From Candidatus Hydrogenedentota bacterium (GTDB lineage: Bacteria > Hydrogenedentota > Hydrogenedentia > Hydrogenedentales > CAILVY01): a stretch of 64,000 nucleotides of DNA. The position numbers and the translations under genes were made by a program. Location of the stretch: positions 1-64,000 of the forward strand of contig CAILVY010000362.1 of assembly GCA_903837785.1 (NCBI GenBank), given 5' to 3'. Shown here one piece after another: positions 47,601-54,568 of this stretch. Below the pieces are notes generated by a model. It searched no databases. It saw only the letters and a program-made list of their open reading frames with translations, and was not told the DNA's origin. How positions within the stretch are numbered: position 1 is the stretch's first letter; every line of letters starts with the position of its first letter.

Positions 47601-49773
47601 TGATCACCTGCACTTCAAACAGGTGGAAGTGCAACGGATGATTGTCCACACAATTGTTCACAACCATCCAGACTTGGGGTTGGCCGGGAATGAGGAATTC
47701 TTGCGGCGCTTCTGTGTACGCATGCGGCGTGATCGTCCAACCCATGACCGGATCGTACACCCCATTCCCAAGCAGGACCGTGCCGCGTCCATAGGCGTCG
47801 GTCCCCATCTCAATGGTCTTCACCTCGATCGGCAGGGTGAGCGCGCCCACGGGCAACGAAACGGTCGTGCCGTTGGCGGTGATGCCCGGGGCGACCAGCG
47901 GCGCCGGTTGCCCGGCCGTAAAGGCCGCAGGCAACTGCGTCTGCAAGGCCGCCAGCGTCGTCGCGTGGTCCGGATATAGCGCCGAATCTGCGGGCAGAGT
48001 CCCCGTCGGGGCGATGACGCGGAACTGCATCAGGGTGCGCATGTTCGGCCCCATACCTGGCAAGGTCGAGGGCGCGCCGCCTGCCGGCGTCTGATCGAGA
48101 TTGCCCGTATAGTAGTCATAGCGCGGGTCGCCCGCCGGCGTCGGGGCCGGGCAATCGTTGTACAGGATCAGGTTCTCGCCGGGCACGCATGCCGAAAAAT
48201 CGACGATGATGTCGGCGCGTTCCGCCGGCATCAGGATCATGTTGCTCTGATTGACCAGGCCCATCGTGGGACTACCCACGGCCGTGTCCCAGCCAATCTG
48301 CACCGGCGGGTTGTTCAGTTCCACCGGCGCCGGCAGGAAGCCCGCCTCGTTGGCGATCTGAATGAACGCCGGGGGGATCGGCGCCACTAAGTCGGCTTCA
48401 CCCGCCAGTGGGTCTGCAATCACGTGTGTGACGGGGTCCGGCGCCGCCATGGATTGCGCCCAATACAACTGCAGGTTGAACACGCGATCATTGCAGGCAT
48501 TGAGCAGCCGGAACCGGTAGCGGCGCGGCTCCACATTCAGGAAGGGATAGGCCGTGCCATTGATGACCGGCGTGTCCATGAACGCTTCGGGTACGAAGGA
48601 AATGGCTGGCAGTGGGAGGGCGGCCGGCATCGGAGGCCACATACCGGGAGCGTAGTCCCAGCGGCCCATCGGATTGAGCAGGCCGGTGGCAAACTGGTTC
48701 GGCTGGAAGACGTGCGGGAACCACAGGTTGCCCATTCCGCCCCAATTGACCGTGTCCCACAGGGGATCGTTCGCGGCCACCGACACGGGATCGGGCACGA
48801 AAGTCTTGTCTTGGAGAATGAGAGGAATTTGAACGGAAGGAATCAAGCCTGCGGTGACCAGGCCTTGCTCGGTCGGGTCTTGGACCAGATACCCGGCGGC
48901 CACGCCGGCATATACGTTCAGCCGGGTGATGCCCCACGCATGATCGTGATAGAACATCAATCGCGCACTCTGCTGGTTCGTCCAGTAGTACGTGCTCGCG
49001 CCGGGACCCGGATCATTCGTCGCGCCAACCGTGCCGGCCGGCACTATCGCATGCGTCACGGGATCAAACCACATGTCCGGAACATTCTGACAGGCCACGC
49101 CCTTCGGATACGAGGTCACCTCCCCAGCGGGGGTGACCCACTGATGCGGTGTGCCGTCGCTGATCCACGGCGAGAACCCGCCGTGCAGGTGGACATCCGA
49201 ACGGTTCTGCGTGAACATCTCCATCATGCCGGGCATGCCCGGCATCGGGACGGGCCCCATGCCGGCGCCCATGAGCGTCGTGTCCACCGGGATGAACAAG
49301 TTGCCTGCCGCGCCCGTCGGAAGCATGTTCACGAACTTGACGCGCACCGCACGGTCCTTCTGGGCGATGATGAGCGGGCCTAGGTAATGCGCCGGGGCGG
49401 GCGCAACCGTGTTCGCGCCCAAGGCGTCCGTACCCAGGTTCAACTGCACGTAGCCGCGCAGCTTCGTCCCGGTCACCGGCAGGTCCGAGTGCATCCTTTC
49501 GGTGTACTGGACCAGGCCGATCTCGTAGTAGTCCGATCCCGGAAACGTAATCGTATCCGGGGTCGCGACCGGGATGAACTGCCCCAGGTTGTTCGCACCC
49601 GCAGCCCCAAGGCCCGGCAGTGAATCCACGAACTTCCGCAGGGGCGGACTGTTCAGATAATTGGGCAACGCCAGATTCGGCGCCGGAGGCACCTGGCCTG
49701 CCGCTTCAAAGAGTCCCCAGGAAAAGACAATCACCATTAAACACAACATCACACCACACTTTTTCGGAAACAT
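44662..49773 (-). CDS. Giant surface multicopper oxidase with FN3 domains, leucine-rich repeats and C-terminal anchor
   Basis: It has 1703 residues. A signal peptide (LMVIVFSWGLFEAAGQ) comes first. The MCO part (to about 828) has all four copper motifs: HLHGG (near 195), YHDHAWG (near 278), HPLHFHLFEVQ (near 712) and YHCHILGHEEADMMRP (near 811), with the T1 Cys and Met. Its size and YHDHAWGITRLNVYAG resemble the OmpB-type secreted multicopper proteins needed for metal-oxide reduction in Geobacter, and manganese oxidases are also large MCOs. Then follow three FN3 domains (about 829-1110), about 14 internalin-like 22-residue repeats (1163-1498), an EGEGEG spacer (near 1565), an Ig-like module like that of the heme lipoprotein, and a C-terminal helix plus ARRRKLHA, a sorting-type anchor. 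Confidence 0.9.
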   Translation of the reverse strand: MFPKKCGVMLCLMVIVFSWGLFEAAGQVPPAPNLALPNYLNSPPLRKFVDSLPGLGAAGANNLGQFIPVATPDTITFPGSDYYEIGLVQYTERMHSDLPVTGTKLRGYVQLNLGTDALGANTVAPAPAHYLGPLIIAQKDRAVRVKFVNMLPTGAAGNLFIPVDTTLMGAGMGPVPMPGMPGMMEMFTQNRSDVHLHGGFSPWISDGTPHQWVTPAGEVTSYPKGVACQNVPDMWFDPVTHAIVPAGTVGATNDPGPGASTYYWTNQQSARLMFYHDHAWGITRLNVYAGVAAGYLVQDPTEQGLVTAGLIPSVQIPLILQDKTFVPDPVSVAANDPLWDTVNWGGMGNLWFPHVFQPNQFATGLLNPMGRWDYAPGMWPPMPAALPLPAISFVPEAFMDTPVINGTAYPFLNVEPRRYRFRLLNACNDRVFNLQLYWAQSMAAPDPVTHVIADPLAGEADLVAPIPPAFIQIANEAGFLPAPVELNNPPVQIGWDTAVGSPTMGLVNQSNMILMPAERADIIVDFSACVPGENLILYNDCPAPTPAGDPRYDYYTGNLDQTPAGGAPSTLPGMGPNMRTLMQFRVIAPTGTLPADSALYPDHATTLAALQTQLPAAFTAGQPAPLVAPGITANGTTVSLPVGALTLPIEVKTIEMGTDAYGRGTVLLGNGVYDPVMGWTITPHAYTEAPQEFLIPGQPQVWMVVNNCVDNHPLHFHLFEVQVINRIDWAGNVLPVDPRDQGWKETLRMNPMENVVVAFRPMVPILPFAVPDSIRPLDPMMPTTGPLGSVIDPVLNPNPLYNFEWEYVYHCHILGHEEADMMRPLVLMVLPPAVTSVTATLFSATQINLAWTVPAGTQTSFRIERATVVAGVAGAYTALATVASNVTTYSDLTAVAGTTYSYRVVSINGVGSAAPSPAIAITDAVPAPPSNLTATAAPLSPTPPSVTITWLDRSDNETGFTVTRATDALFTLGLTPFVVPANTTTFTDTTPLPKTLYYYHVTASNGAGPSLASPAAKVTTRGQLAAAPSNLVQTAVLGTSITMSWKDNSLNETAFYVQRVSLLGVWATIARLPANTVTFTNTPLKLNTTYMYRIVAYNLDGTSAPTNVLIATTLPVKSARADAVSASAATGQPITFADWNFEASVRIALNILDGDILDTDVEPITSLDLSHSGISDLSGIENFVNLEYLEASYNALTTLPDMSALTKLTTLEVRSNLLTSIGGAANLPALAELEVEGNAITSFTEIAGMITLEHLDVSDNPLPGLPGVGALNKLEELEAHNVNLATLSDIVGLTSLKALALNRNQLTSVAGIGALPLEALFIADNQISDLSPLAAIDSLTMLRVDGNPSGNIQSMLDTWPALQALGVSSNQVSDMSFLAGRAQSLLYLILRGGKFSVLSSVAGLPGLIQLRAESAGVSDASVLADLPSLEYVGLAGNNISDLPVLSAESRLRQLDLSGNGMSAVPANLPSGEMFWLNLAQNQVSSIAGLAAATKFGALQVAEDSVAENLLDMHSDCVGLSPLLNLTDDPLDAEAASTDVPEIEANEVTVITDGSCGGAAVAAEGEGEGEGEGEGEQSGSLMVTIEPADAREDGAKWRVDGGAWMSSGMTLSGLAVGQHTLEFKAISQEAPFFGCFGGQGKPWTTPVNQTVTITADQTTTATGTYVAQKAAAASVTGGQPWGDVLLIASVASMLMLARRRKLHA
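45051..45087 (-). repeat. Hexanucleotide tandem repeat encoding the EGEGEG spacer
   Basis: About six copies of CGCCTT (GAAGGC on the coding strand) encode alternating Glu-Gly. The unit length of six keeps the frame, so slippage would change spacer length without breaking the protein. Confidence 0.85.
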
Positions 49774-50225
49774 GTTCTGGCCTCCCAGTCAAATGTCTTG
49801 ACGCCTCTTCACTTACGCTCTGCGCTGCCCCTGCATGCTCAAGGGCACCGCCTCATTCCGTGTTGGATTGCGCGATGCGCACGAACAGACGGACGCTCTG
49901 CGAGACAACACCCTCCTCGTTAGTCTTCTCCGAATGACAGCGCGCCGCATTCCAGCTTCACCTGGGCGAGGAGCGGGCTTGCCCTGCCCCTTCATTGGGC
50001 GCTTCGCATCCGCAGCGAAAACCTGGCTACGCTTCACACCCTCGCGATGCGCGAAAAGACACCTGACACCTCTTGCTCTGTTTTCCGCGCTGACCTTGAC
50101 ATGCCCAAACACTTCGGCCTCTGCAACAACACTTCTCGGCCCGCAGATTCCTGCGGCAGCAACAAAGTCTGCAGTTGAACCCGTGCTTCAAGTTTGTCTT
50201 TGAGCAATGCATCTACGCTCTGCTA

Positions 50226-50241
50226 AGCAATCCGCATACCA
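50226..50241 (-). promoter_or_regulatory. Sigma-54-like promoter upstream of the second giant MCO
   Basis: On the minus strand the site reads TGGTATGCGGATTGCT: GG and GC are exactly 10 bases apart and the -12 TTGCT box is intact, very similar to the pilin promoter TGGTACAGCGATTGCT. It faces the MCO gene starting at 49773. The long leader (about 440 bases) resembles that of the first giant MCO (about 350). Confidence 0.55.
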
Positions 50242-50876
50242 TTTGCAGCTAGCCCTGCAAGTGCCGCTGTAATGGAGGGTTGCGCGGTAGCGACACATAG
50301 AACACTAAGATAAAAGGGGTGCGCGTTTTGTGACGCCTCTTCGCAGCGCACTTCCACAAGTAATGTGTGTGAAGGCAGTTACAGTCTGCCTCTCCTCGAC
50401 TGGATGTGAAAATTCTCACGCCGGTTGACTGCCAGAGACTCGGAAGCACGGCACCACAAGCCAAATTCAAGATTCGGGAAGATATTACGCGGCCGGAAAG
50501 CCCCTGAAGATGTGCATCGCCGCGCTGCAAACGCGCAGAGAAAAGAGAGTAAGAATCCACGTCCTTCAGCGTGCAGTGCAGCAACGATGCTGCCGGCGTG
50601 TTTGAGAGAACACGCTCTCCGATAGCTCTTCTTCGACTTGCATAATGGAGCGAAGAAGGGCAGCTGTCCGCAAGAGAGGGAGAGCAGGAGCGCGCGCGTC
50701 TGGCGATGTGTGCGGCGGCGACATCTTGTCGTTGGACTGGCCAGGCCTGCTCGCGATAGTACTGATTCATGTTGCTGATAATTGGACCGGCTCCACGGCG
50801 GCTTCAGTCAAGAAGGCAGGCGAATGAGCCGTAGCTTGCCCAAGCGGGAATCCGTGCGAGTGGCGGCCGAAATTCT

Positions 50877-51040
50877 CTAAGCGGCGTGAGTGGCCCGCGC
50901 CGGATAGTGGATATTCGTAATCAAGAAGCGTTCTGTCCCCTGGCGCAGCCGCAATACCCCGCCCGGAGCGTTTCGGAAGGTCTGCATCGAGTTTCTTGTG
51001 CCCGTGTTGAAATCGCGATGACGACAAGAAGTTCGAGCCA
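50877..51040 (-). pseudogene. Decayed type IV pilin-like gene
   Basis: On the minus strand, 51040-51011 encodes [10 protein letters not shown], the start of the pilin hydrophobic helix, followed by RAQETR where intact copies have RAREAAR. In another frame, about 50970-50880 encodes [18 protein letters not shown], matching the block [17 protein letters not shown] of the intact pilin at 23115. The intact gene has about 580 bases between these blocks and the remnant about 80, so most of the middle is lost and a frameshift separates the halves. No ribosome site or H-X9-DG end remains. Confidence 0.85.
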
Positions 51041-51168
51041 GGAAACCTATGGCGATTGAGGCCGCCTGAAGAACGCAAAGGAATCCCTTCTCCTCTGCGG
51101 GGGGACGTCTCCTGTGCGGTGAATGATTCAGGCCGCTATGCGGAGCGGCGCGGCAACGTGGCGGCCGG

Positions 51169-52236
51169 CTACTCCTGAACGGGCGGTGGATTGCCTTCCA
51201 ACGTCCCGAGAAACGCAACAAGATCGGCTGTGTCGCCCGGATGGAGTTCCAGGCCGAGCTGGAGTTGGCCCATGAGGTGCACAGCACCCGAAAGCGTGGG
51301 AATCTTGCCGTCATGGAAGTAGGGGCCGGTCCGCGTGATGTTCCGAAGCATCGGAACCTTGAAAACGAACCGGTCTTCTTCATTCTTTGTGACTTCGTAA
51401 CGGCCCACGTCCTCGTTCCCCGCGAGCGCATGGCGAACCCCGATCTTGCGATAGAGTTGGCCGCCGACGGTCACGCCCGTATGACAATCCACGCAGCCAT
51501 GATCCATGAAGGCCATGAGTCCCATCTTCTCTTGTTCAGTGATGGCGTCTTCCTCGCCTGCGAGGTACTTATCGAAACGTCCTGGCGCTATCAGCGTGCG
51601 TTCGAAGGCCGCAATCGCCACGGCCATGTTGTCATACGTCATGGGTTGCGGATCGTTGGGAAACGCGCGCTGAAACGCTTCTGCATATCCCTCGATCCCC
51701 CGGAGCCGGTCCATCACCTCCATCGGTGTCTTCATGCCCATCTCAATCGGATTCAGGACCGGGCCTTTCGCCTGGTCAACCAAATCCGGAGAACGGCCGT
51801 CCCAGAATTGCGCAAACTGAAAGCCCGCGTTGATCACGGTGGGAGAGTTGCGCTTGCCGAATTCCCCGATCGTACCCTTTGACGTAGGCGTGTGATCCGT
51901 GCCCGCACGGCCTTCCGTGAGCAGATGGCAGTCGTGGCAGGCCTGATTCTTGTGGGTCGAAATGCCTCGCTCGAAATAGAGGCGCTTCCCCAAGGCGATT
52001 CTCTCCGGAGTATCGTTTTGGCTTCCCGGCATCGCCGCGGGAAGCCGCCCGAGAAACACCCTCGATGATAAGAGCAACTGATCCGGATCCATCATGGAAC
52101 TCATGGCCGGGTCGGAGGTGCTGTGTTCTTCCGGCCCGGTGGCCGCAGCCGCCATTCCCGGGGCGAGGACCATGAATGAAACGACTGTGCCTCGCAGCAC
52201 GAAGGCGCTTATGTATCGGATGACTAGGGACTTCAT
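51169..52236 (-). CDS. Diheme cytochrome c peroxidase / MauG family protein
   Basis: It has 355 residues. The ATG follows GGGAGG. A signal peptide ends near MAAAATG. Two CXXCH sites, CHDCH (near 99) and CVDCH (near 249), lie in the two cytochrome c lobes usual for bacterial diheme peroxidases, with family strings GLSCATCH-like ACHDCHLL, NSPTVINAGF, FWDGRSPDLVDQAKGP and MLRNITRTGPYFHDG. The protein is periplasmic; family members reduce peroxide or oxidise protein cofactors (MauG). The N-terminal tyrosine/methionine ligand choice cannot be settled here. It has its own sigma-54-like promoter and is followed by the pilin remnant and the giant MCO. Confidence 0.9.
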   Translation of the reverse strand: MKSLVIRYISAFVLRGTVVSFMVLAPGMAAAATGPEEHSTSDPAMSSMMDPDQLLLSSRVFLGRLPAAMPGSQNDTPERIALGKRLYFERGISTHKNQACHDCHLLTEGRAGTDHTPTSKGTIGEFGKRNSPTVINAGFQFAQFWDGRSPDLVDQAKGPVLNPIEMGMKTPMEVMDRLRGIEGYAEAFQRAFPNDPQPMTYDNMAVAIAAFERTLIAPGRFDKYLAGEEDAITEQEKMGLMAFMDHGCVDCHTGVTVGGQLYRKIGVRHALAGNEDVGRYEVTKNEEDRFVFKVPMLRNITRTGPYFHDGKIPTLSGAVHLMGQLQLGLELHPGDTADLVAFLGTLEGNPPPVQE

Positions 52237-52283
52237 GGGGGTGCCTCCCGTTGTTCGCGTGTGAATCTGCCGGTGATCCTTGC

Positions 52284-52323
52284 CGCCCTCTTTCCCGGGG
52301 CATCGGCCGCAGGAAAGAGGGCG
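52284..52323 (-). terminator. Strong hairpin between Cys-rich gene and diheme cytochrome gene
   Basis: CGCCCTCTTTCC (read on minus from 52323) pairs perfectly over 12 bp with its partner at 52284-52295, 16-base loop. There is no T run after it. It could end the Cys-rich gene transcript, or, if the sigma-54-like site at 52339-52354 is used, it would sit at the extreme 5' end of the cytochrome mRNA. Confidence 0.5.
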
Positions 52324-52338
52324 TTCAAGACGTTATCG

Positions 52339-52354
52339 TGCAAGACAAATGCCG
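52339..52354 (-). promoter_or_regulatory. Sigma-54-like promoter of the diheme cytochrome gene
   Basis: On the minus strand the site reads CGGCATTTGTCTTGCA: invariant GG and GC are 10 bases apart and the -12 box is TTGCA, with two departures in the -24 box. It lies 103 bases before the cytochrome ATG and after the Cys-rich gene stop. It is weaker than the sites at 14407 and 19355. Confidence 0.45.
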
Positions 52355-52382
52355 GGCTGTGTGTGGCAACCCGCACCCGGAC

Positions 52383-52778
52383 CTACTTCTTCTCCGCGGC
52401 CTTGGTCTCCGCCGCCTTCTCGATGTTCTCAACGTAGATCGCCTGCAGGCCGTTGGCCTTCACCATGATCCCTTTGACATTGACCTTCTCGCCCATCAGC
52501 GCAAGACGCTCGGGATTAATGACCGGCTTCTCCTTGTCCTTGCTCACCAGCATGAACAGCCCACCCTTGTCGTCTTGCAGAAGGGCCGTGTCCCCGCCCT
52601 TCAGGCAGGCTTGGCAGCACTCCTTTGAGCACTTGTGGTCCGGACCGCCGGCCAGCTTGCAGAACGAGCAGCTCAGGGTGCCGGTCATGGTCATTTCCTC
52701 ACCCTTCTTGGCCTCTACGGCCCACACGGCCGCGCTCAACACCGCTACGACGACACACAGAACCAATGTCTTCTTCAT
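52383..52778 (-). CDS. Small secreted Cys-rich protein, paralog 2
   Basis: It has 131 residues from the ATG (MKKTLV) preceded by AAAGGAGAGG; the frame is open 13 codons upstream without a site. Signal peptide VVVAVLSAAVWAVEA. The same cysteine pattern as the protein at 22646, C-X2-C-X9-C-X3-C-C-X2-C (CSFCK, HKCSKECCQAC), is followed by the same beta-rich half (LLQDDKGGLFMLVS, GEKVNVKGIMVKANG). Its Lys/Glu/Ala-rich tail is different. It lies just upstream of the diheme cytochrome, while its paralog lies beside the seven-heme cytochrome, so the family may serve cytochrome or copper-protein maturation, metal storage or redox relay. Function unknown. Confidence 0.82.
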   Translation of the reverse strand: MKKTLVLCVVVAVLSAAVWAVEAKKGEEMTMTGTLSCSFCKLAGGPDHKCSKECCQACLKGGDTALLQDDKGGLFMLVSKDKEKPVINPERLALMGEKVNVKGIMVKANGLQAIYVENIEKAAETKAAEKK

Positions 52779-53452
52779 GATCCTCTCCTTTCCGATTTCC
52801 TCTTGCTGCATGTACACTAATCACCCCGCCACCCAGACGAGGCGCAAACGGCCTTGACTCATGCGTTTTTCAGGCCTCACCGACTCCCAACAGAACGGGA
52901 CTTCCGCGGATGCTCTCGCCGTTAGGAGCATCGATAACCTGTAAGCAAACCCTGTATACCCGACTTGAAAAACAGTGATGCGGGCGAGGTCTATTCCCAG
53001 CCCGCCAAGTCCAAGATCCGCGCGTGCCTCAAGGAAGGCGTAAGCACAACATACACGGCTGAGATGAACGTTAAGCACACTTCAGGGCTTGACTGGCGCT
53101 CCGCCTGTCCGAGTACAGAGGCGACCGTGGGCCCCGGCAAGCGCAAATTTCGGGGACCTGCGGCAACCGGCTCAAGTGTTGATGCGCTGGAAGACCCGCC
53201 CGGATTTCTCTTGCGTGCCTCTTGGCGGCAATAGGTTCATGACAACGAAACCAGGATGGGAAGGGAGCGCTGCGGGGTGCTCGTATTCATTTGCTACAAC
53301 GGTCATGTTTCCGTCATCATGCGTTGAAGAAGCGTGGCCTGTGGGATTCGATGCTGCGCAAAACGAAGCCGGCGCGATGAACGGCATCGTCCGTCTATCA
53401 CCGGCGGAGGCAACACCGACGCTTTCTCTGAACTTGGAACGGAGGTTCGGCC
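52779..53452. other. 674-base divergent intergenic region
   Basis: It lies between the Cys-rich gene (leftward) and the sialidase-like gene (rightward). No supported gene, hairpin or sigma-54 site was seen; GC and GG elements near 52940-52960 have the wrong spacing (12 bases). The promoters of both neighbours are presumably here. Confidence 0.5.
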
Positions 53453-54529
53453 ATGAGACTCTGCTGCTTGACGGGTTTGCTGCTTACGAGCATAGCGGCG
53501 AGTGTCTTTGCCGCGGAAGACATCATGATGGAGCGCGTCATCGGAACCGAGGTTCCTGGCGCGTATAAGCACCCATGTACTATTACTGCCTTGAACAACG
53601 GCGATCTCTATCTCGCGTACTACGGCGGGACCGGCGAATACGAGGATGACTCGAAAGTGTGGGGAATGCGCAAGGCAAAGGGCTCGGATGTCTGGACCGC
53701 CCCGGTGTGTATCGCCGACACGCCCTTCCTCGGAGAGGGCAATCCCGTCGTGTGGCAGGCCCCGGACGGACGCGTCTGGCTCTTCTACGTCCAACGATAC
53801 GGAAACACCTGGTCCGACTCGCGCGTCCAGGCCAAAATCTCCAAGGATGGCGCAGCGACGTGGTCCGATTCCTTCATGATCACTTTCCAGCAGGGCATGA
53901 TGGTTCAGGGGCTCCCCATCGCGCTCAAGAACGGCGACTATCTGCTCCCCGCCTATTTCGAGACCGGACATGATCAGGAGAAGACCGATCCCGACACCGC
54001 CTCGTTCTTCTTCCGCATCAACCCGCGCACGAACACCTGGACCGAAACCGGACGGATCGTCTCCGACAAGGGGAATCTACAGCCCCAGGCAGTCCAACTC
54101 ACGGATGAACACCTCATCGCCTACTGCCGCCGCGGCGGTTCCTTCGATCCTTTGCCCGACGGCCGTATCATCCGCGCCGAATCGCATGACGGCGGCGCCA
54201 CCTGGAGCCGGGGCACGCCCTCGCAATTCAAGAACCCCAACGCGGGCATCGCGTTCATCAAGCTGCAAAACGGGCATCTCCTGCTCGTGTTCAACGACAG
54301 CATCTCCGACCGCACGCCGCTCACCGTGTCCATTTCAACGGATACGGACAAGACGTGGCCCTTCAAGCGCGACATCGCCGTGGGAGATGAAACCCGGGAC
54401 TTTGCCTATCCCGTGGCCATCCAAACTGAGGATGGCCTGATTCACGTGGCATGCACCACCGACAATCGAAAGGCCATCCTCCACTTCACGTTCAAAGAGG
54501 AGGCGATTCTGAGCCATCCCGTCAAGTGA
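53453..54529 (+). CDS. Secreted sialidase-like (BNR) beta-propeller protein
   Basis: It has 358 residues. The ATG lies 7 bases after GGAGG. A signal peptide ends near SIAASVFAA. A six-bladed propeller of the BNR/sialidase superfamily is indicated by Asp-box repeats SKDGAATW and SHDGGATW and by segments such as GNPVVWQAPDGRVWLFYV and AGIAFIKLQNGHLLLVF. Arg residues that could form the carboxylate-binding triad are present but cannot be assigned. Many secreted relatives act on other sugars. It converges on a sodium:solute symporter gene, 39 bases away, which could import a released product. Confidence 0.82.
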   Translation: MRLCCLTGLLLTSIAASVFAAEDIMMERVIGTEVPGAYKHPCTITALNNGDLYLAYYGGTGEYEDDSKVWGMRKAKGSDVWTAPVCIADTPFLGEGNPVVWQAPDGRVWLFYVQRYGNTWSDSRVQAKISKDGAATWSDSFMITFQQGMMVQGLPIALKNGDYLLPAYFETGHDQEKTDPDTASFFFRINPRTNTWTETGRIVSDKGNLQPQAVQLTDEHLIAYCRRGGSFDPLPDGRIIRAESHDGGATWSRGTPSQFKNPNAGIAFIKLQNGHLLLVFNDSISDRTPLTVSISTDTDKTWPFKRDIAVGDETRDFAYPVAIQTEDGLIHVACTTDNRKAILHFTFKEEAILSHPVK

Positions 54530-54568
54530 GCTGCGCCCCGGCCCGCGCTGGGTCCGCCGGAAGGCGGT

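Larger units (their letters stand above)
49774..51168. other. 1.4-kb gene-poor region: promoter and pilin remnant
   Basis: No intact gene is supported. It holds a sigma-54-like promoter for the giant MCO (50226-50241), which implies a leader of about 440 bases, and a decayed pilin gene (50877-51040). The stretch 50249-50770 is open on the minus strand for 173 codons but has no ribosome site, no recognisable motif and an atypical composition. Confidence 0.6.

Noticed and set aside
50249..50770. 173-codon minus-strand open frame in the gene-poor region
   Set aside because: No ribosome site, signal peptide or recognisable motif; the composition is rich in Ser, Arg and Cys, as in non-coding translation.
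52943..52961. Minus-strand GGGTATACAGGGTTTGC upstream of the second Cys-rich gene, like a sigma-54 site
   Set aside because: GG and GC are 12 bases apart instead of 10.
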